Source of the DNA: DATBRG01 sp036560445
GTDB taxonomy: Bacteria > Pseudomonadota > Gammaproteobacteria > Burkholderiales > Methylophilaceae
Assembly: GCA_036560445.1 (NCBI GenBank)
Contig: DATBRG010000025.1
Coordinates: 12,500 to 76,499, forward strand
Direction of reading: 5' to 3'
DNA length: 64,000 nucleotides
A program made the translations under genes and the position numbers. A model generated the notes under the pieces. That model had not been told where the DNA came from. It did no database searches and worked only from the letters and a program-made list of their open reading frames with translations. Numbering within the stretch: position 1 is the first letter of the stretch; each line of letters starts with the position of its first letter. Shown piece after piece: positions 34,976-42,679 of this stretch.

Positions 34976-35592
34976 ACGCCACTCAAACAAATTCAGCCTT
35001 AAATACAGAATTTAGGCAAGATTTTGCAATAATCGCAGATTGGGTCAAATTGGGTTCGAAAGTGCTAGACTTGGGTTGCGGTGATGGTTCTTTGCTGAAT
35101 TTTCTGCGTGGCTCGCTGGATGTTCGCGGCTATGGCGTAGAAAAAGATGACTCAAATGTGATCAGTTGCATGCATAACAACATCAACGTCATCCAGATGG
35201 ATTTGGAATCCGGCCTATCCGGCTTCGAAGCTCAATCTTTTGACGTAGTCGTGTTATCACAGACCTTACAGGCCATGCACAACACCGAGGGCATCGTTCA
35301 GGAAATGCTGCGCGTAGGCCGCGAAGCGATCGTGACCTTCCCCAACTTTGGCTACTGGCGTCACCGTATTCAGCTGATTGCAGGACAGATGCCCGTTTCG
35401 GAATACTTACCATACCAATGGTACGACACGCCAAATGTGCACCTATGCACGATTCATGATTTTGATGAATTCTGCGTCAATCACAGCATTCGAGTGAAAG
35501 AACGCCGCGTGCTGACTGATGATGGCCGTCCGGTAAGTTTCATGCCCAACATGCTTGGCAGTCTCGCCATGTACCGCTTACAAAGCCGTTAA
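34972..35592 (+). CDS. metW: Methionine biosynthesis protein MetW
   Basis: Methyltransferase-fold protein required with MetX for homoserine acylation in several proteobacteria. The SAM-type motif is VLDLGCGDGSLLNFL, followed by DVVVLSQTLQAMHNTEGIVQEMLRVGREAIVT in shorter segments typical of MetW. 206 residues. Coupled to metX by an ATGA overlap. Its stop codon overlaps the convergent stop of the next gene within a TTAA. Confidence 0.95.
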   Translation: MNATQTNSALNTEFRQDFAIIADWVKLGSKVLDLGCGDGSLLNFLRGSLDVRGYGVEKDDSNVISCMHNNINVIQMDLESGLSGFEAQSFDVVVLSQTLQAMHNTEGIVQEMLRVGREAIVTFPNFGYWRHRIQLIAGQMPVSEYLPYQWYDTPNVHLCTIHDFDEFCVNHSIRVKERRVLTDDGRPVSFMPNMLGSLAMYRLQSR

Positions 35593-36251
35593 AGCAAATT
35601 TAGCAAACCAGCAATACCAAAACCAAGCACCAGCAGGCCACTAAACCGCCTCACCCAGACGTTCTGCAGCCACAATTTCAGACGTACCGCCGCCAAGCCC
35701 ATCGCCAGGAGCGCAGGCAGCGTTCCCAGCCCAAAAGCCAGCATCAAGGTGCCGCCGCGTAGCGGGCTACCGGTCGCCAGAGCTGCCACTAAAACACTAT
35801 AGACCAGACCACATGGCAACCAACCCCAGACTGCGCCGACAATCAATGCCTGAGGGAAGGTTTTTATGGGCAAGAAAGGTTTAGCGTAGGGCTGTAATCT
35901 CTTCCATACACCACTACCGATTAGCTCCAGATATGTGATGCCTCGCCAGATACCAGCCAAGTAAAGACCGAGAACGATGAGCATGAAGCTGGCCAGTGCA
36001 TAAAGTATCTTCTCCACAGGCAACACGTGGTCGAGAAAGAAACTGGAGGCGCCGACCACCCCGGCCAGAACTCCCGCCAAGGTGTAACTTAAAATACGGC
36101 CCGCGTTGTAGCAAAGCAGAAAACCAATCTTAGGCTTGCTACCGGGCAGGCTAACTGTAACCGCACCGACAATGCCACCGCACATGCCGACACAGTGCCC
36201 ACCCCCTAGCAAGCCCACCAGAAACGCTGCGATTAAACTCAACTCAATCAT
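35589..36251 (-). CDS. TauE/SafE-like (DsbD-like) inner membrane protein
   Basis: A polytopic membrane protein of about 220 residues with six predicted helices in two related halves, each beginning with a Gly/Cys- or Pro/Cys-rich turn: GGGHCVGMCGG at about 16-26 and WLPCGLVYS in the second half. This pattern fits the sulfite exporter TauE/SafE and cytochrome c biogenesis (DsbD/UreH-like) superfamily. The substrate (thiol reductant, metal or sulfite) is unknown. The start at 36251 (MIELSL) is preferred; a longer form to 36305 would overlap the divergent ampG start. Confidence 0.8.
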   Translation of the reverse strand: MIELSLIAAFLVGLLGGGHCVGMCGGIVGAVTVSLPGSKPKIGFLLCYNAGRILSYTLAGVLAGVVGASSFFLDHVLPVEKILYALASFMLIVLGLYLAGIWRGITYLELIGSGVWKRLQPYAKPFLPIKTFPQALIVGAVWGWLPCGLVYSVLVAALATGSPLRGGTLMLAFGLGTLPALLAMGLAAVRLKLWLQNVWVRRFSGLLVLGFGIAGLLNLL

Positions 36252-36292
36252 ACTGACATTGTGGCATGCGCCAGCTATTTTCGGGTATCGTG

Positions 36293-37558
36293 ATGGCCAT
36301 GACAAATAACACCAATATCAGGGCAGCGCTATTTAACAAGCGCATGCTTATCTGTATTTTTACTGGATTTACTTCGGGTTTACCGCTTTATATCCTGATC
36401 AGCTTATTACCCGCTTGGCTGCGCTCCGAAGGCGTCGATCTCAAATCCATAGGCTTGTTTGCGCTGATTCAATTGCCATTCACCTGGAAATTCCTGTGGG
36501 CGCCGTTGTTCGATCGATATATTCCACTGAGTCTGATTAAAGGCATGGGGCGACGTCGCAGTTGGCTATTACTCAGCCAACTCGCGCTGCTATTATCCAT
36601 ACCGGTTTTCGGCTCACTCGAACCCAAGCTAAATTTATGGACGATTGCCTATCTGGCAACGGTCGTAGCTTTTTTCAGCGCTTCGCAAGATGTAGTGATT
36701 GATGCCTACCGCCGTGAATTATTACCTGATATTGAATTGGGCTTGGGCAATGCCATCCACGTCAACGCCTACAAAATCGCCGGCCTGGTGCCGGGCTCGT
36801 TGTCACTGATCCTTGCAGACCATCTACCGTGGAATAGCGTATTCCTAATCACTGCGTTGTTCATGTTGCCGGGACTAGTGATGACGCTTTTAGTAAGCGA
36901 ACCACTGCTGAAAATCGGCACCCCAAAAACACTGAAACAAGCTGTCATTGAACCTTTCCACGAATTCATCACGCGCAATGGCTGGCGCAATGCACTACTG
37001 GTACTCAGTTTTATCTTTCTATACAAGCTCGGCGATAGCATGACCACAGCCTTGGCCACGCCGTTTTATCTCGACATGGGATTCAGCAAGACGGAGATCG
37101 GCCTCATTGCCAAGAATGCTGGCTTATGGCCGAGCGTCATCGGCGGTTTGCTCGGTGGCATATGGATGATCAAGTTGGGTATCAACCGCGCACTATGGCT
37201 GTTTGGTATGGTGCAAATGGTCGCGATTCTGGGCTTTGCCTGGCTCGCGGTGGTTGGCCATAACCTGTTTTGGCTAGGGATAGTCATCGGTGTTGAAGCT
37301 CTTGGTGTAGGTTTGGGTACCGCCGCCTTCGTCGCCTATATCGCCCACACCACACATCCGCTTTACACAGCTACTCAGTTCGCACTATTCACCAGCCTCG
37401 CTGCCGTGCCACGTACTTTCGCCAATGCGGCAACTGGTTATCTGGTAGATTGGCTGGGCTGGGTGGCGTTCTTCCTGTTCTGCTTCGTGATTGCAATTCC
37501 AGGCATGCTACTGTTACTTAAGATTGCGCCATGGAACGGAACGGAAAAAGCGCTGTAA
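36293..37558 (+). CDS. ampG: AmpG-like MFS muropeptide permease
   Basis: Major facilitator protein with 12 predicted helices, similar to AmpG, which imports GlcNAc-anhydroMurNAc peptides for cell-wall recycling. Recognisable AmpG segments are GFTSGLPLYIL, FLWAPLFDRY, GRRRSWLL, SASQDVVIDAYRRELLP and LYKLGDSM. About 420 residues, shorter than the E. coli protein because the two extra C-terminal helices are missing, as in many AmpG homologues. Start codons at 36266, 36293 and 36299 are possible; 36293 has GGGT 6 nt upstream. Confidence 0.87.
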   Translation: MAMTNNTNIRAALFNKRMLICIFTGFTSGLPLYILISLLPAWLRSEGVDLKSIGLFALIQLPFTWKFLWAPLFDRYIPLSLIKGMGRRRSWLLLSQLALLLSIPVFGSLEPKLNLWTIAYLATVVAFFSASQDVVIDAYRRELLPDIELGLGNAIHVNAYKIAGLVPGSLSLILADHLPWNSVFLITALFMLPGLVMTLLVSEPLLKIGTPKTLKQAVIEPFHEFITRNGWRNALLVLSFIFLYKLGDSMTTALATPFYLDMGFSKTEIGLIAKNAGLWPSVIGGLLGGIWMIKLGINRALWLFGMVQMVAILGFAWLAVVGHNLFWLGIVIGVEALGVGLGTAAFVAYIAHTTHPLYTATQFALFTSLAAVPRTFANAATGYLVDWLGWVAFFLFCFVIAIPGMLLLLKIAPWNGTEKAL

Positions 37559-37610
37559 GGTTGCAGCCAGCCAAACGACCAATCTTCAACTACTTGTTGG
37601 AGAATCTGCC

Positions 37611-38405
37611 ATGCGTTTACCACATTCACTTACCAGCCTGATCTGGCCTCTGGCCATGTTTGCCCTACCTATTGGTGCTGCCGCCGCCGAATGCTCTGCA
37701 CAAAGCGGGGCGCAATCCGTGCCTTTGCTAGAGCTTTACACTTCCGAGGGTTGTAGCAGTTGCCCACCGGCCGATAAGTGGCTGAGTAACATTGCAGCCT
37801 CCGGTTTCACTTCGGACAAAGTAGTGCCCCTGGCGTTCCATGTCGATTACTGGGACTACATCGGTTGGAAAGATCGTTTCGCGCGTCCGGACTTCAGTGC
37901 TCGACAAAGACAAGTTGCCGCCATCGGCCGCTCAGATTTTGTTTACACGCCGCAGGTGATCCTGAATGGCATCGATTTTCGCGGCTGGTCACAAAATTCA
38001 CGCTTTACACAAACGATCTCTAGCAGTTTGAATCAGCCCGCACGTGCCAATTTGAGCTTGAATCTGGCACCAGCGGCATCCGGTGAATTTACTCTCAAAG
38101 CTACTGCACAAACCATACGGCCAGCAGACCGCAAGAATGCAGATATATTTATTGCCGTTTACGAAAACAAGCTGACAAGCAAGGTAAGCGCTGGTGAGAA
38201 TAATGGCCGCCAGCTAGACCATGACTATGTAGTAAGAGAATGGTATGGCCCTTACCGGCTAGACGAAAATGCCAATGGAGCCTGGCAACGTGCTTTCTCA
38301 CTCAAGCCGGAATGGAAAGGGCGCAATGCCGGTGTGGCAACTTTTGTGCAGGACCGCACTAACGGTGATGTACTGCAGGCGCTGGCTTTGAAATTCTGTA
38401 GTTAG
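37611..38405 (+). CDS. DUF1223 thioredoxin-fold secreted protein
   Basis: A 264-residue exported protein: signal peptide to about residue 26 (ending AAAA), then a DUF1223 domain with ELYTSEGCSSCPPADKWL. The CxxC (CSSC) sits where thioredoxin-fold proteins carry the redox pair. Further motifs are VDYWDYIGWKDRF and TPQVILNG. Function is unknown. The ATG at 37611 has GGAG upstream; the longer frame is not supported. It converges on bufC with 7 bp between the stop codons. A link to the copper-peptide genes next door is only suggested by adjacency. Confidence 0.85.
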   Translation: MRLPHSLTSLIWPLAMFALPIGAAAAECSAQSGAQSVPLLELYTSEGCSSCPPADKWLSNIAASGFTSDKVVPLAFHVDYWDYIGWKDRFARPDFSARQRQVAAIGRSDFVYTPQVILNGIDFRGWSQNSRFTQTISSSLNQPARANLSLNLAPAASGEFTLKATAQTIRPADRKNADIFIAVYENKLTSKVSAGENNGRQLDHDYVVREWYGPYRLDENANGAWQRAFSLKPEWKGRNAGVATFVQDRTNGDVLQALALKFCS

Positions 38406-38412
38406 GGCAAAG

Positions 38413-39225
38413 TCAAATTTGCCCTTTGAATCCGGCGATCATGCCGGATTCAAGCCAACCTGCGAGATACTGTGCTGCTTTCACCGTAGCTTCTTCTTGC
38501 GCTTCGTAAACCAGGCCCTGATGTTTTTCCAGTTGGCTGCCCAAGGTTTCGCAGATATCGCCAAAACTCGCACCTGAGATTGCGGCATTAAGTGCAATTT
38601 CTTCCATGGCTTCCAGCGAACGAAAACGTGACGTCATCTCTTGCCGCCAAATCAACCAGGTTTCAAACGAACACTGCTGCTCTGGCGCAGGCGGCGTTTC
38701 TTCGGCATCCAGCGCTTTCCATACTGCTACCGTGTTCCAGCGTAAAGGTAATGACTTGATGGAAGGCCGAAACCGGAAATTAAGTTCCGCCCAATTTTCT
38801 GGTGGAATCCCTGCCAGATCAGATAACTGCAAGACCGGCGAATCTTCTGCATCAAATGCCAGCGCCAGATTCCATTCAAAATCAGCCAGCTCAGAGGCGA
38901 TGGGATGTTGCGGCAATGTCTGCAGCAAATGCTCGCCCAAGGCGCCTCCGAACCAGCGTAGATTACGGTAGTGTGATGGATGGGCATCGATGTAAGAACG
39001 CGCGGTGCTATCGAAAAAATCATCCCCTAGCAGCGCATGCAATTTGGGGAAAGCATTAATCAGTGTCTCGATTAAACGCAAACGGTAAGCATCGTAATAA
39101 ATGCCCAAGCGTCTTGCTGCACCGACCTTCTGGTCATTGATAATACAACTCTGGAACAGGCTGGATGGCTCTGCGCCTAGCAAATAGGCCTGAAACCGGT
39201 CTTGCAATTCTGCGAGCTGGCTCAT
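38413..39225 (-). CDS. bufC: DUF2063 protein, probable bufferin maturation partner BufC
   Basis: A 270-residue soluble protein with the DUF2063 N-terminal domain (LQDRFQAYLLGAEP, RRLGIYYDAYRLRLIETL, FPKLHALLGDDFF) and a mixed C-terminal domain. In MNIO-dependent RiPP clusters this family (MbnC/BufC-type) pairs with the DUF692 iron oxygenase and is thought to present the precursor. Its ATG overlaps the bufB stop by 4 bp (ATGA), so 1:1 synthesis is likely. A 10 bp inverted repeat (38427-38452) lies in its last codons. Assignment as BufC is by domain and context. Confidence 0.85.
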   Translation of the reverse strand: MSQLAELQDRFQAYLLGAEPSSLFQSCIINDQKVGAARRLGIYYDAYRLRLIETLINAFPKLHALLGDDFFDSTARSYIDAHPSHYRNLRWFGGALGEHLLQTLPQHPIASELADFEWNLALAFDAEDSPVLQLSDLAGIPPENWAELNFRFRPSIKSLPLRWNTVAVWKALDAEETPPAPEQQCSFETWLIWRQEMTSRFRSLEAMEEIALNAAISGASFGDICETLGSQLEKHQGLVYEAQEEATVKAAQYLAGWLESGMIAGFKGQI

Positions 39226-40082
39226 GCGACTAGGCTCTTCTTTACGCTGTCAGGCTGCAAAACCTGAGCGGCAATACGACGCGCGTGGTCCAGCTCATCC
39301 AGCAATTCCTCAATCTCGGGGATATGGTCATCACGTTCTATCATGGTCGAGACCGGTCCCAAGCACTCAAGCGCATAGCGGTATAAATTCCATACAGGGT
39401 CAATGACCGGAGCATCATGGGTATCGATGATGTAATCACCATGATTGTGGTGGCCAGCTAGGTGCATTTGCTGCACACGGTTTGCTGGTATGCCATTAAT
39501 GAATGCTTTAGGATCAAAATCATGGTTGTAACTGCTGACATAGATATTGTTGATATCGAGCAATAGCAGGCAATCGGTCTTCTCACAGAGCAATGAAATA
39601 AACTCCCACTCACTCATGGTGGAATCGATATAGCTAGCGTAGCTGGAAACATTTTCCAGCAAGATACGGCGGCCCAAATAATCCTGCACGATGTTGACTC
39701 GCTCAGCCACGTGGCTTGCCGTTTCTTTAGTGTAGGGCAGTGGCAGCAGGTCGTGGATGTTCTGTCCATGCACACCAGTCCAGCACAAATGATCTGATAT
39801 CCAGGCAGGCTGAATGCGATCTGCCAGCATGCGCAAATCGCGCAGATAATCCTTATCTATCGGGCTCGATGACCCTATGGAGAGTGATACACCGTGCATC
39901 ACCATCGGGTAATTGGCACGAATACGATCCAGAAAATGCAGCGGTTTGCCGCCACGCACCATGTAATTTTCTGAAATTACTTCAAACCAGTCAATATTAG
40001 GGCTAGTCTCGAGAATGCTATGGTAGTGCTGGGTGCGCAAGCCTAGGCCAAAGCCCAAATTAGGTAGATTCTTTTCTGCCAT
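39222..40082 (-). CDS. bufB: DUF692 multinuclear non-heme iron oxygenase, BufB type
   Basis: A TIM-barrel MNIO enzyme of 286 residues. Family members convert precursor cysteines to oxazolone/thioamide or thiooxazole groups using O2 and di- or tri-iron. The expected metal ligands are visible: His in VMHGVSLS, Asp-His in ISDHLCW, Glu in ILLENVSSY, Asp/Asn in LLDINNIY with a His in SYNHDFD, His in MHLAGHHNHG, Asp-x-His in DTHDAPV, and Glu in IERDDHIPE. It is flanked by the precursor gene (62 bp upstream, across a terminator) and bufC (overlapping). Confidence 0.92.
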   Translation of the reverse strand: MAEKNLPNLGFGLGLRTQHYHSILETSPNIDWFEVISENYMVRGGKPLHFLDRIRANYPMVMHGVSLSIGSSSPIDKDYLRDLRMLADRIQPAWISDHLCWTGVHGQNIHDLLPLPYTKETASHVAERVNIVQDYLGRRILLENVSSYASYIDSTMSEWEFISLLCEKTDCLLLLDINNIYVSSYNHDFDPKAFINGIPANRVQQMHLAGHHNHGDYIIDTHDAPVIDPVWNLYRYALECLGPVSTMIERDDHIPEIEELLDELDHARRIAAQVLQPDSVKKSLVA

Positions 40083-40101
40083 GAGTCACATCATATCAAT
40101 A

Positions 40102-40134
40102 TAAAGAAAAGGGCATGCAGCACGCATGCCCTTT
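40102..40134 (-). terminator. Intrinsic terminator between bufA and bufB
   Basis: An 11 bp perfect stem AAAGGGCATGC/GCATGCCCTTT with a 5 nt loop and, on the minus strand, a TCTTTAT tail. It is placed so that most transcripts would end after the precursor gene and a fraction read on into bufB-bufC. Confidence 0.82.
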
Positions 40135-40144
40135 GATTGCACTT

Positions 40145-40405
40145 TTAGATAATTGTGCCGTGCTTATCGGAGCATTCGCTCTGGGTTACAACCAGGAAGC
40201 CGTGACCCTTGCAAACGTTTTGGCCCTTGCAAGCGTTTTCAGCGGTCTTGCATTCACTGGTACCCTTACAGGAGTTGATGCCGAGGCAGCTAACCTTTGC
40301 TGCATCGCTATCAGCAGCTTTTGAACCATTTGCAGCACAACCAGCCAGGATAAGTGCCGCAGCACCGAGCGCAATCATTGCGCCATTACGAACTTTGGTA
40401 GACAT
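40145..40405 (-). CDS. bufA: Bufferin-type precursor peptide (BufA2-like), putative lipoprotein
   Basis: An 86-residue cysteine-rich exported peptide. The N-terminus is a hydrophobic signal (MIALGAAALILAGC) ending in a lipobox, L-A-G-C at residues 20-23, so it may be lipidated. The mature part has six further cysteines spaced C-x5-C-x5-C-x6-C-x5-C-x12-C, with three CKG motifs (SCKGT, ACKGQ, VCKGH), the pattern of BufA2 family copper-binding bufferins. The MNIO and DUF2063 genes follow, so cysteines are likely modified. An AAGGAAA ribosome-binding site precedes the ATG. Copper or other metal binding is inferred from the family. Confidence 0.87.
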   Translation of the reverse strand: MSTKVRNGAMIALGAAALILAGCAANGSKAADSDAAKVSCLGINSCKGTSECKTAENACKGQNVCKGHGFLVVTQSECSDKHGTII

Positions 40406-40423
40406 GTCATTTCCTTTCGTATC

Positions 40424-40429
40424 ATTATA
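40424..40429 (-). promoter_or_regulatory. -10 box (TATAAT) of bufA
   Basis: A perfect TATAAT on the minus strand lies 18 bp before the bufA ATG and predicts a short leader holding the AAGGAAA site. No TTGACA-like -35 is visible 16-18 bp upstream, so an activator or an alternative sigma factor may be needed. The rest of the 146 bp between exoA and bufA shows no clear terminator for exoA. Confidence 0.45.
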
Positions 40430-40551
40430 AAAATCTGCCTCCCTAGGAAGACGGAACTGTTAAAGCAATATCGATGAGGAAGATTTAAAACGCATCTGCT
40501 CCTCGCCGTGCTTGTTAGTCGATACGTAACGGAAACCCTTACAGATTCAAT

Positions 40552-41328
40552 TCAAGTTAAATAATCAACAATCAAAGGTGCATGGTCACTAAAGCGCTCT
40601 TCCTTATATATGCTGCTGGCGCCAGCCTTAGCAGCCATGCCTGGGGTAGCAATCTGGTAGTCGATACGCCAACCCACGTTCTTAGCCCAGGCCTGGCCAC
40701 GGTTACTCCACCAGGTGTAGCTGGCATCGGTAGTATCGGGATGCAACTGCCGGTAGACATCCACCCACCCTACCCGGTCAAACAAATCAGTCAGCCAGGC
40801 ACGCTCTTCGGGCAGGAAGCCCGAGTTCTTTTTATTGCCACGCCAGTTCTTGAGGTCAGCTTCCTTGTGCGCGATGTTCCAGTCACCACAGATCACCACT
40901 TCCCGGCCGCTGGCAACAAGCGCTTGTAGATGTGGCATGAATCGCTCCATTACACTGAATTTGAAGGCCTGACGTTCCTCACCACTGGAACCGGATGGCA
41001 GGTAAAGTGATACAACACTTAGCTTGCCAAACTGAAGTTCAAGATAGCGCCCCTCAGCATCAATATCACCGATGCCTAATCCTTCAATTACGGCATCCGG
41101 CTTTTGCCTGCTGTAAATACCAACACCGCTATAGCCCTTTTTCTCGGCATAGTGAAAGTAACCGTAATAGCCTGTTGGCTGTAGCATTTCTGTCGTCATA
41201 TCTGCCAGCTGCGCTTTGAGCTCCTGCATGCAGATGAGGTCGGCATTCTGCTTTTGCAGCCAGGCATAAAAACCTTTGTTAGTTGCTGAGCGGATACCGT
41301 TAAGGTTTACAGATATAATTCTTAACAA
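40552..41328 (-). CDS. xth: Exodeoxyribonuclease III family AP endonuclease
   Basis: Removes abasic sites and 3' blocking groups in base excision repair. ExoIII/EEP fold: RIISVNLNGIRSA, metal-binding Glu in CMQELKAQ, catalytic GDWNIAHKEADLKNW and the terminal SDHAPLIVDY. 258 residues from a TTG start at 41328 that has AAGGA 6 nt upstream and matches the family N-terminus; a TTG at 41349 is the alternative. Divergent from pyrE with 23 bp between the starts. Confidence 0.93.
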   Translation of the reverse strand: MLRIISVNLNGIRSATNKGFYAWLQKQNADLICMQELKAQLADMTTEMLQPTGYYGYFHYAEKKGYSGVGIYSRQKPDAVIEGLGIGDIDAEGRYLELQFGKLSVVSLYLPSGSSGEERQAFKFSVMERFMPHLQALVASGREVVICGDWNIAHKEADLKNWRGNKKNSGFLPEERAWLTDLFDRVGWVDVYRQLHPDTTDASYTWWSNRGQAWAKNVGWRIDYQIATPGMAAKAGASSIYKEERFSDHAPLIVDYLT

Positions 41329-41351
41329 ATCAATTCCTTTTATTCTCAAAA

Positions 41352-41996
41352 ATGTCAGATTTCACACAAGAGTTTATCCAATTCGCCATCCAAAAGCAGG
41401 TATTACGCTTTGGCGAATTCAAAACCAAGGCCGGTCGCTTAAGCCCTTATTTCTTCAATGCCGGCTTATTCAATGATGGCGAGAGTCTCATGAAGCTTGG
41501 CGAATTCTACGCTGCCGCCATCATTAAATCCGGCATTCAGTTCGATATGCTGTTTGGCCCTGCTTACAAAGGCATTACGCTTGCTGCCAGTATCGCTATC
41601 GCCTTGGCAAGGCAAGGCCACAATGTACCCTACGCCTATAACCGCAAGGAAGTGAAAGATCACGGCGAAGGCGGCACCATTGTTGGCGCACCATTACAAG
41701 GACGCGTACTGATTGTAGATGATGTGATCTCCGCAGGTACTTCGGTACGTGAATCGGTAGATATCATTACCTCGCATGATGCCAAACCAGCAGGTGTTGC
41801 CATTGCCATCGACCGCCAAGAGCGCGGTTTGGGCGAACTATCTGCGGTACAGGAAGTGGAAAGGGATAACGGCATTCCAGTATGTAGTATCGCGAGCCTG
41901 ATGGGCCTCATAGATTATTTGCAAAATCAACCAGATATGGCGCAAAATCTACAAGCAATCAAAACTTATCGTAACCAGTACGGCACCAGCTCTTAA
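41352..41996 (+). CDS. pyrE: Orotate phosphoribosyltransferase PyrE
   Basis: Forms orotidine 5'-phosphate from orotate and PRPP. Motifs: FGEFKTKAGRLSPYFFNAG, PAYKGI and the PRPP loop VLIVDDVISAGTS. 214 residues, normal. No strong Shine-Dalgarno; a TATAAT at 41314-41319 could be its -10 box, inside the start of the divergent xth gene. Followed 8 bp later by a DUF4124 gene. Confidence 0.96.
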   Translation: MSDFTQEFIQFAIQKQVLRFGEFKTKAGRLSPYFFNAGLFNDGESLMKLGEFYAAAIIKSGIQFDMLFGPAYKGITLAASIAIALARQGHNVPYAYNRKEVKDHGEGGTIVGAPLQGRVLIVDDVISAGTSVRESVDIITSHDAKPAGVAIAIDRQERGLGELSAVQEVERDNGIPVCSIASLMGLIDYLQNQPDMAQNLQAIKTYRNQYGTSS

Positions 41997-42004
41997 GGAT
42001 ATGT

Positions 42005-42670
42005 ATGCATGCTTGGCGTTCATCAAGGCGGGTCTTATCTGGTCTGATTTTATCCCTGCTAGCCATGATGGCCAGTTCAGCATTTGCAGAATCAGGGAAA
42101 CCCAAAGCCAGCAGCCAGCCGGTCAAAACATCCAGTGGCAGCCATATCATCAAGTGGGTAGATGAAAAAGGCGTTACACATTACGGCGACACCATGCCAG
42201 TCCAGGATTCAGCCCGTGCAAGCAGTGAAATGACGAGGCAGGGCATACTCGTTAAGCGCAATCAGCCAGCTACCCCAGAAGCAGTAGCCAAGAAAAATCC
42301 TGAGCAGGAACGTCGAGACCGTGCACTGCTTGCAAGCTATAGCAATGAGCAGGAAATTGACCTCACACGGGACCGCAATCTGGAACTGGCACAAACCAAT
42401 AACAAGGCACTGGAATCGCGGATGGAAGCTGCACAGCGCCAACTGGGTGTATACAAGAAACAGGCCGATGATATGACAGCCAAAAAGAAGAAAATACCTG
42501 ATGACTTGACTGCTGACCTCCAGAGCTCACAAGCTGAGGTTGACAAAATTCAAGCCCAGCTCAAACAAACTCAAGTCGACATGGATGCCACTCGCGCACG
42601 CTTTGACCAAGATAAACTACGCTTTCGTGAGTTAAAAGCCGCGCAAGGTGAAGTCACTAAACAGCCTTAA
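42005..42670 (+). CDS. DUF4124 domain periplasmic protein with coiled coil
   Basis: A 221-residue exported protein: signal peptide (cleavage after SSAFA, about residue 29), a DUF4124 module HIIKWVDEKGVTHYGDTMP (about 48-66), and a long C-terminal coiled coil (about 115-215, Q/K/E-rich with heptads). Same architecture as the protein at 3915 but not closely similar in the tail. AAGGA precedes the ATG. Function unknown; it is probably co-transcribed with pyrE and the TPR gene. Confidence 0.82.
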   Translation: MHAWRSSRRVLSGLILSLLAMMASSAFAESGKPKASSQPVKTSSGSHIIKWVDEKGVTHYGDTMPVQDSARASSEMTRQGILVKRNQPATPEAVAKKNPEQERRDRALLASYSNEQEIDLTRDRNLELAQTNNKALESRMEAAQRQLGVYKKQADDMTAKKKKIPDDLTADLQSSQAEVDKIQAQLKQTQVDMDATRARFDQDKLRFRELKAAQGEVTKQP

Positions 42671-42679
42671 CTTACTTGC

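Noticed and set aside
38427..38452. Hairpin TGAATCCGGC/GCCGGATTCA considered as a terminator for the DUF1223 gene
   Set aside because: It lies within bufC coding sequence and has no T-run on either strand; a weaker GGGCAAA/TTTGCCC repeat at 38405-38424 is also without a proper tail.
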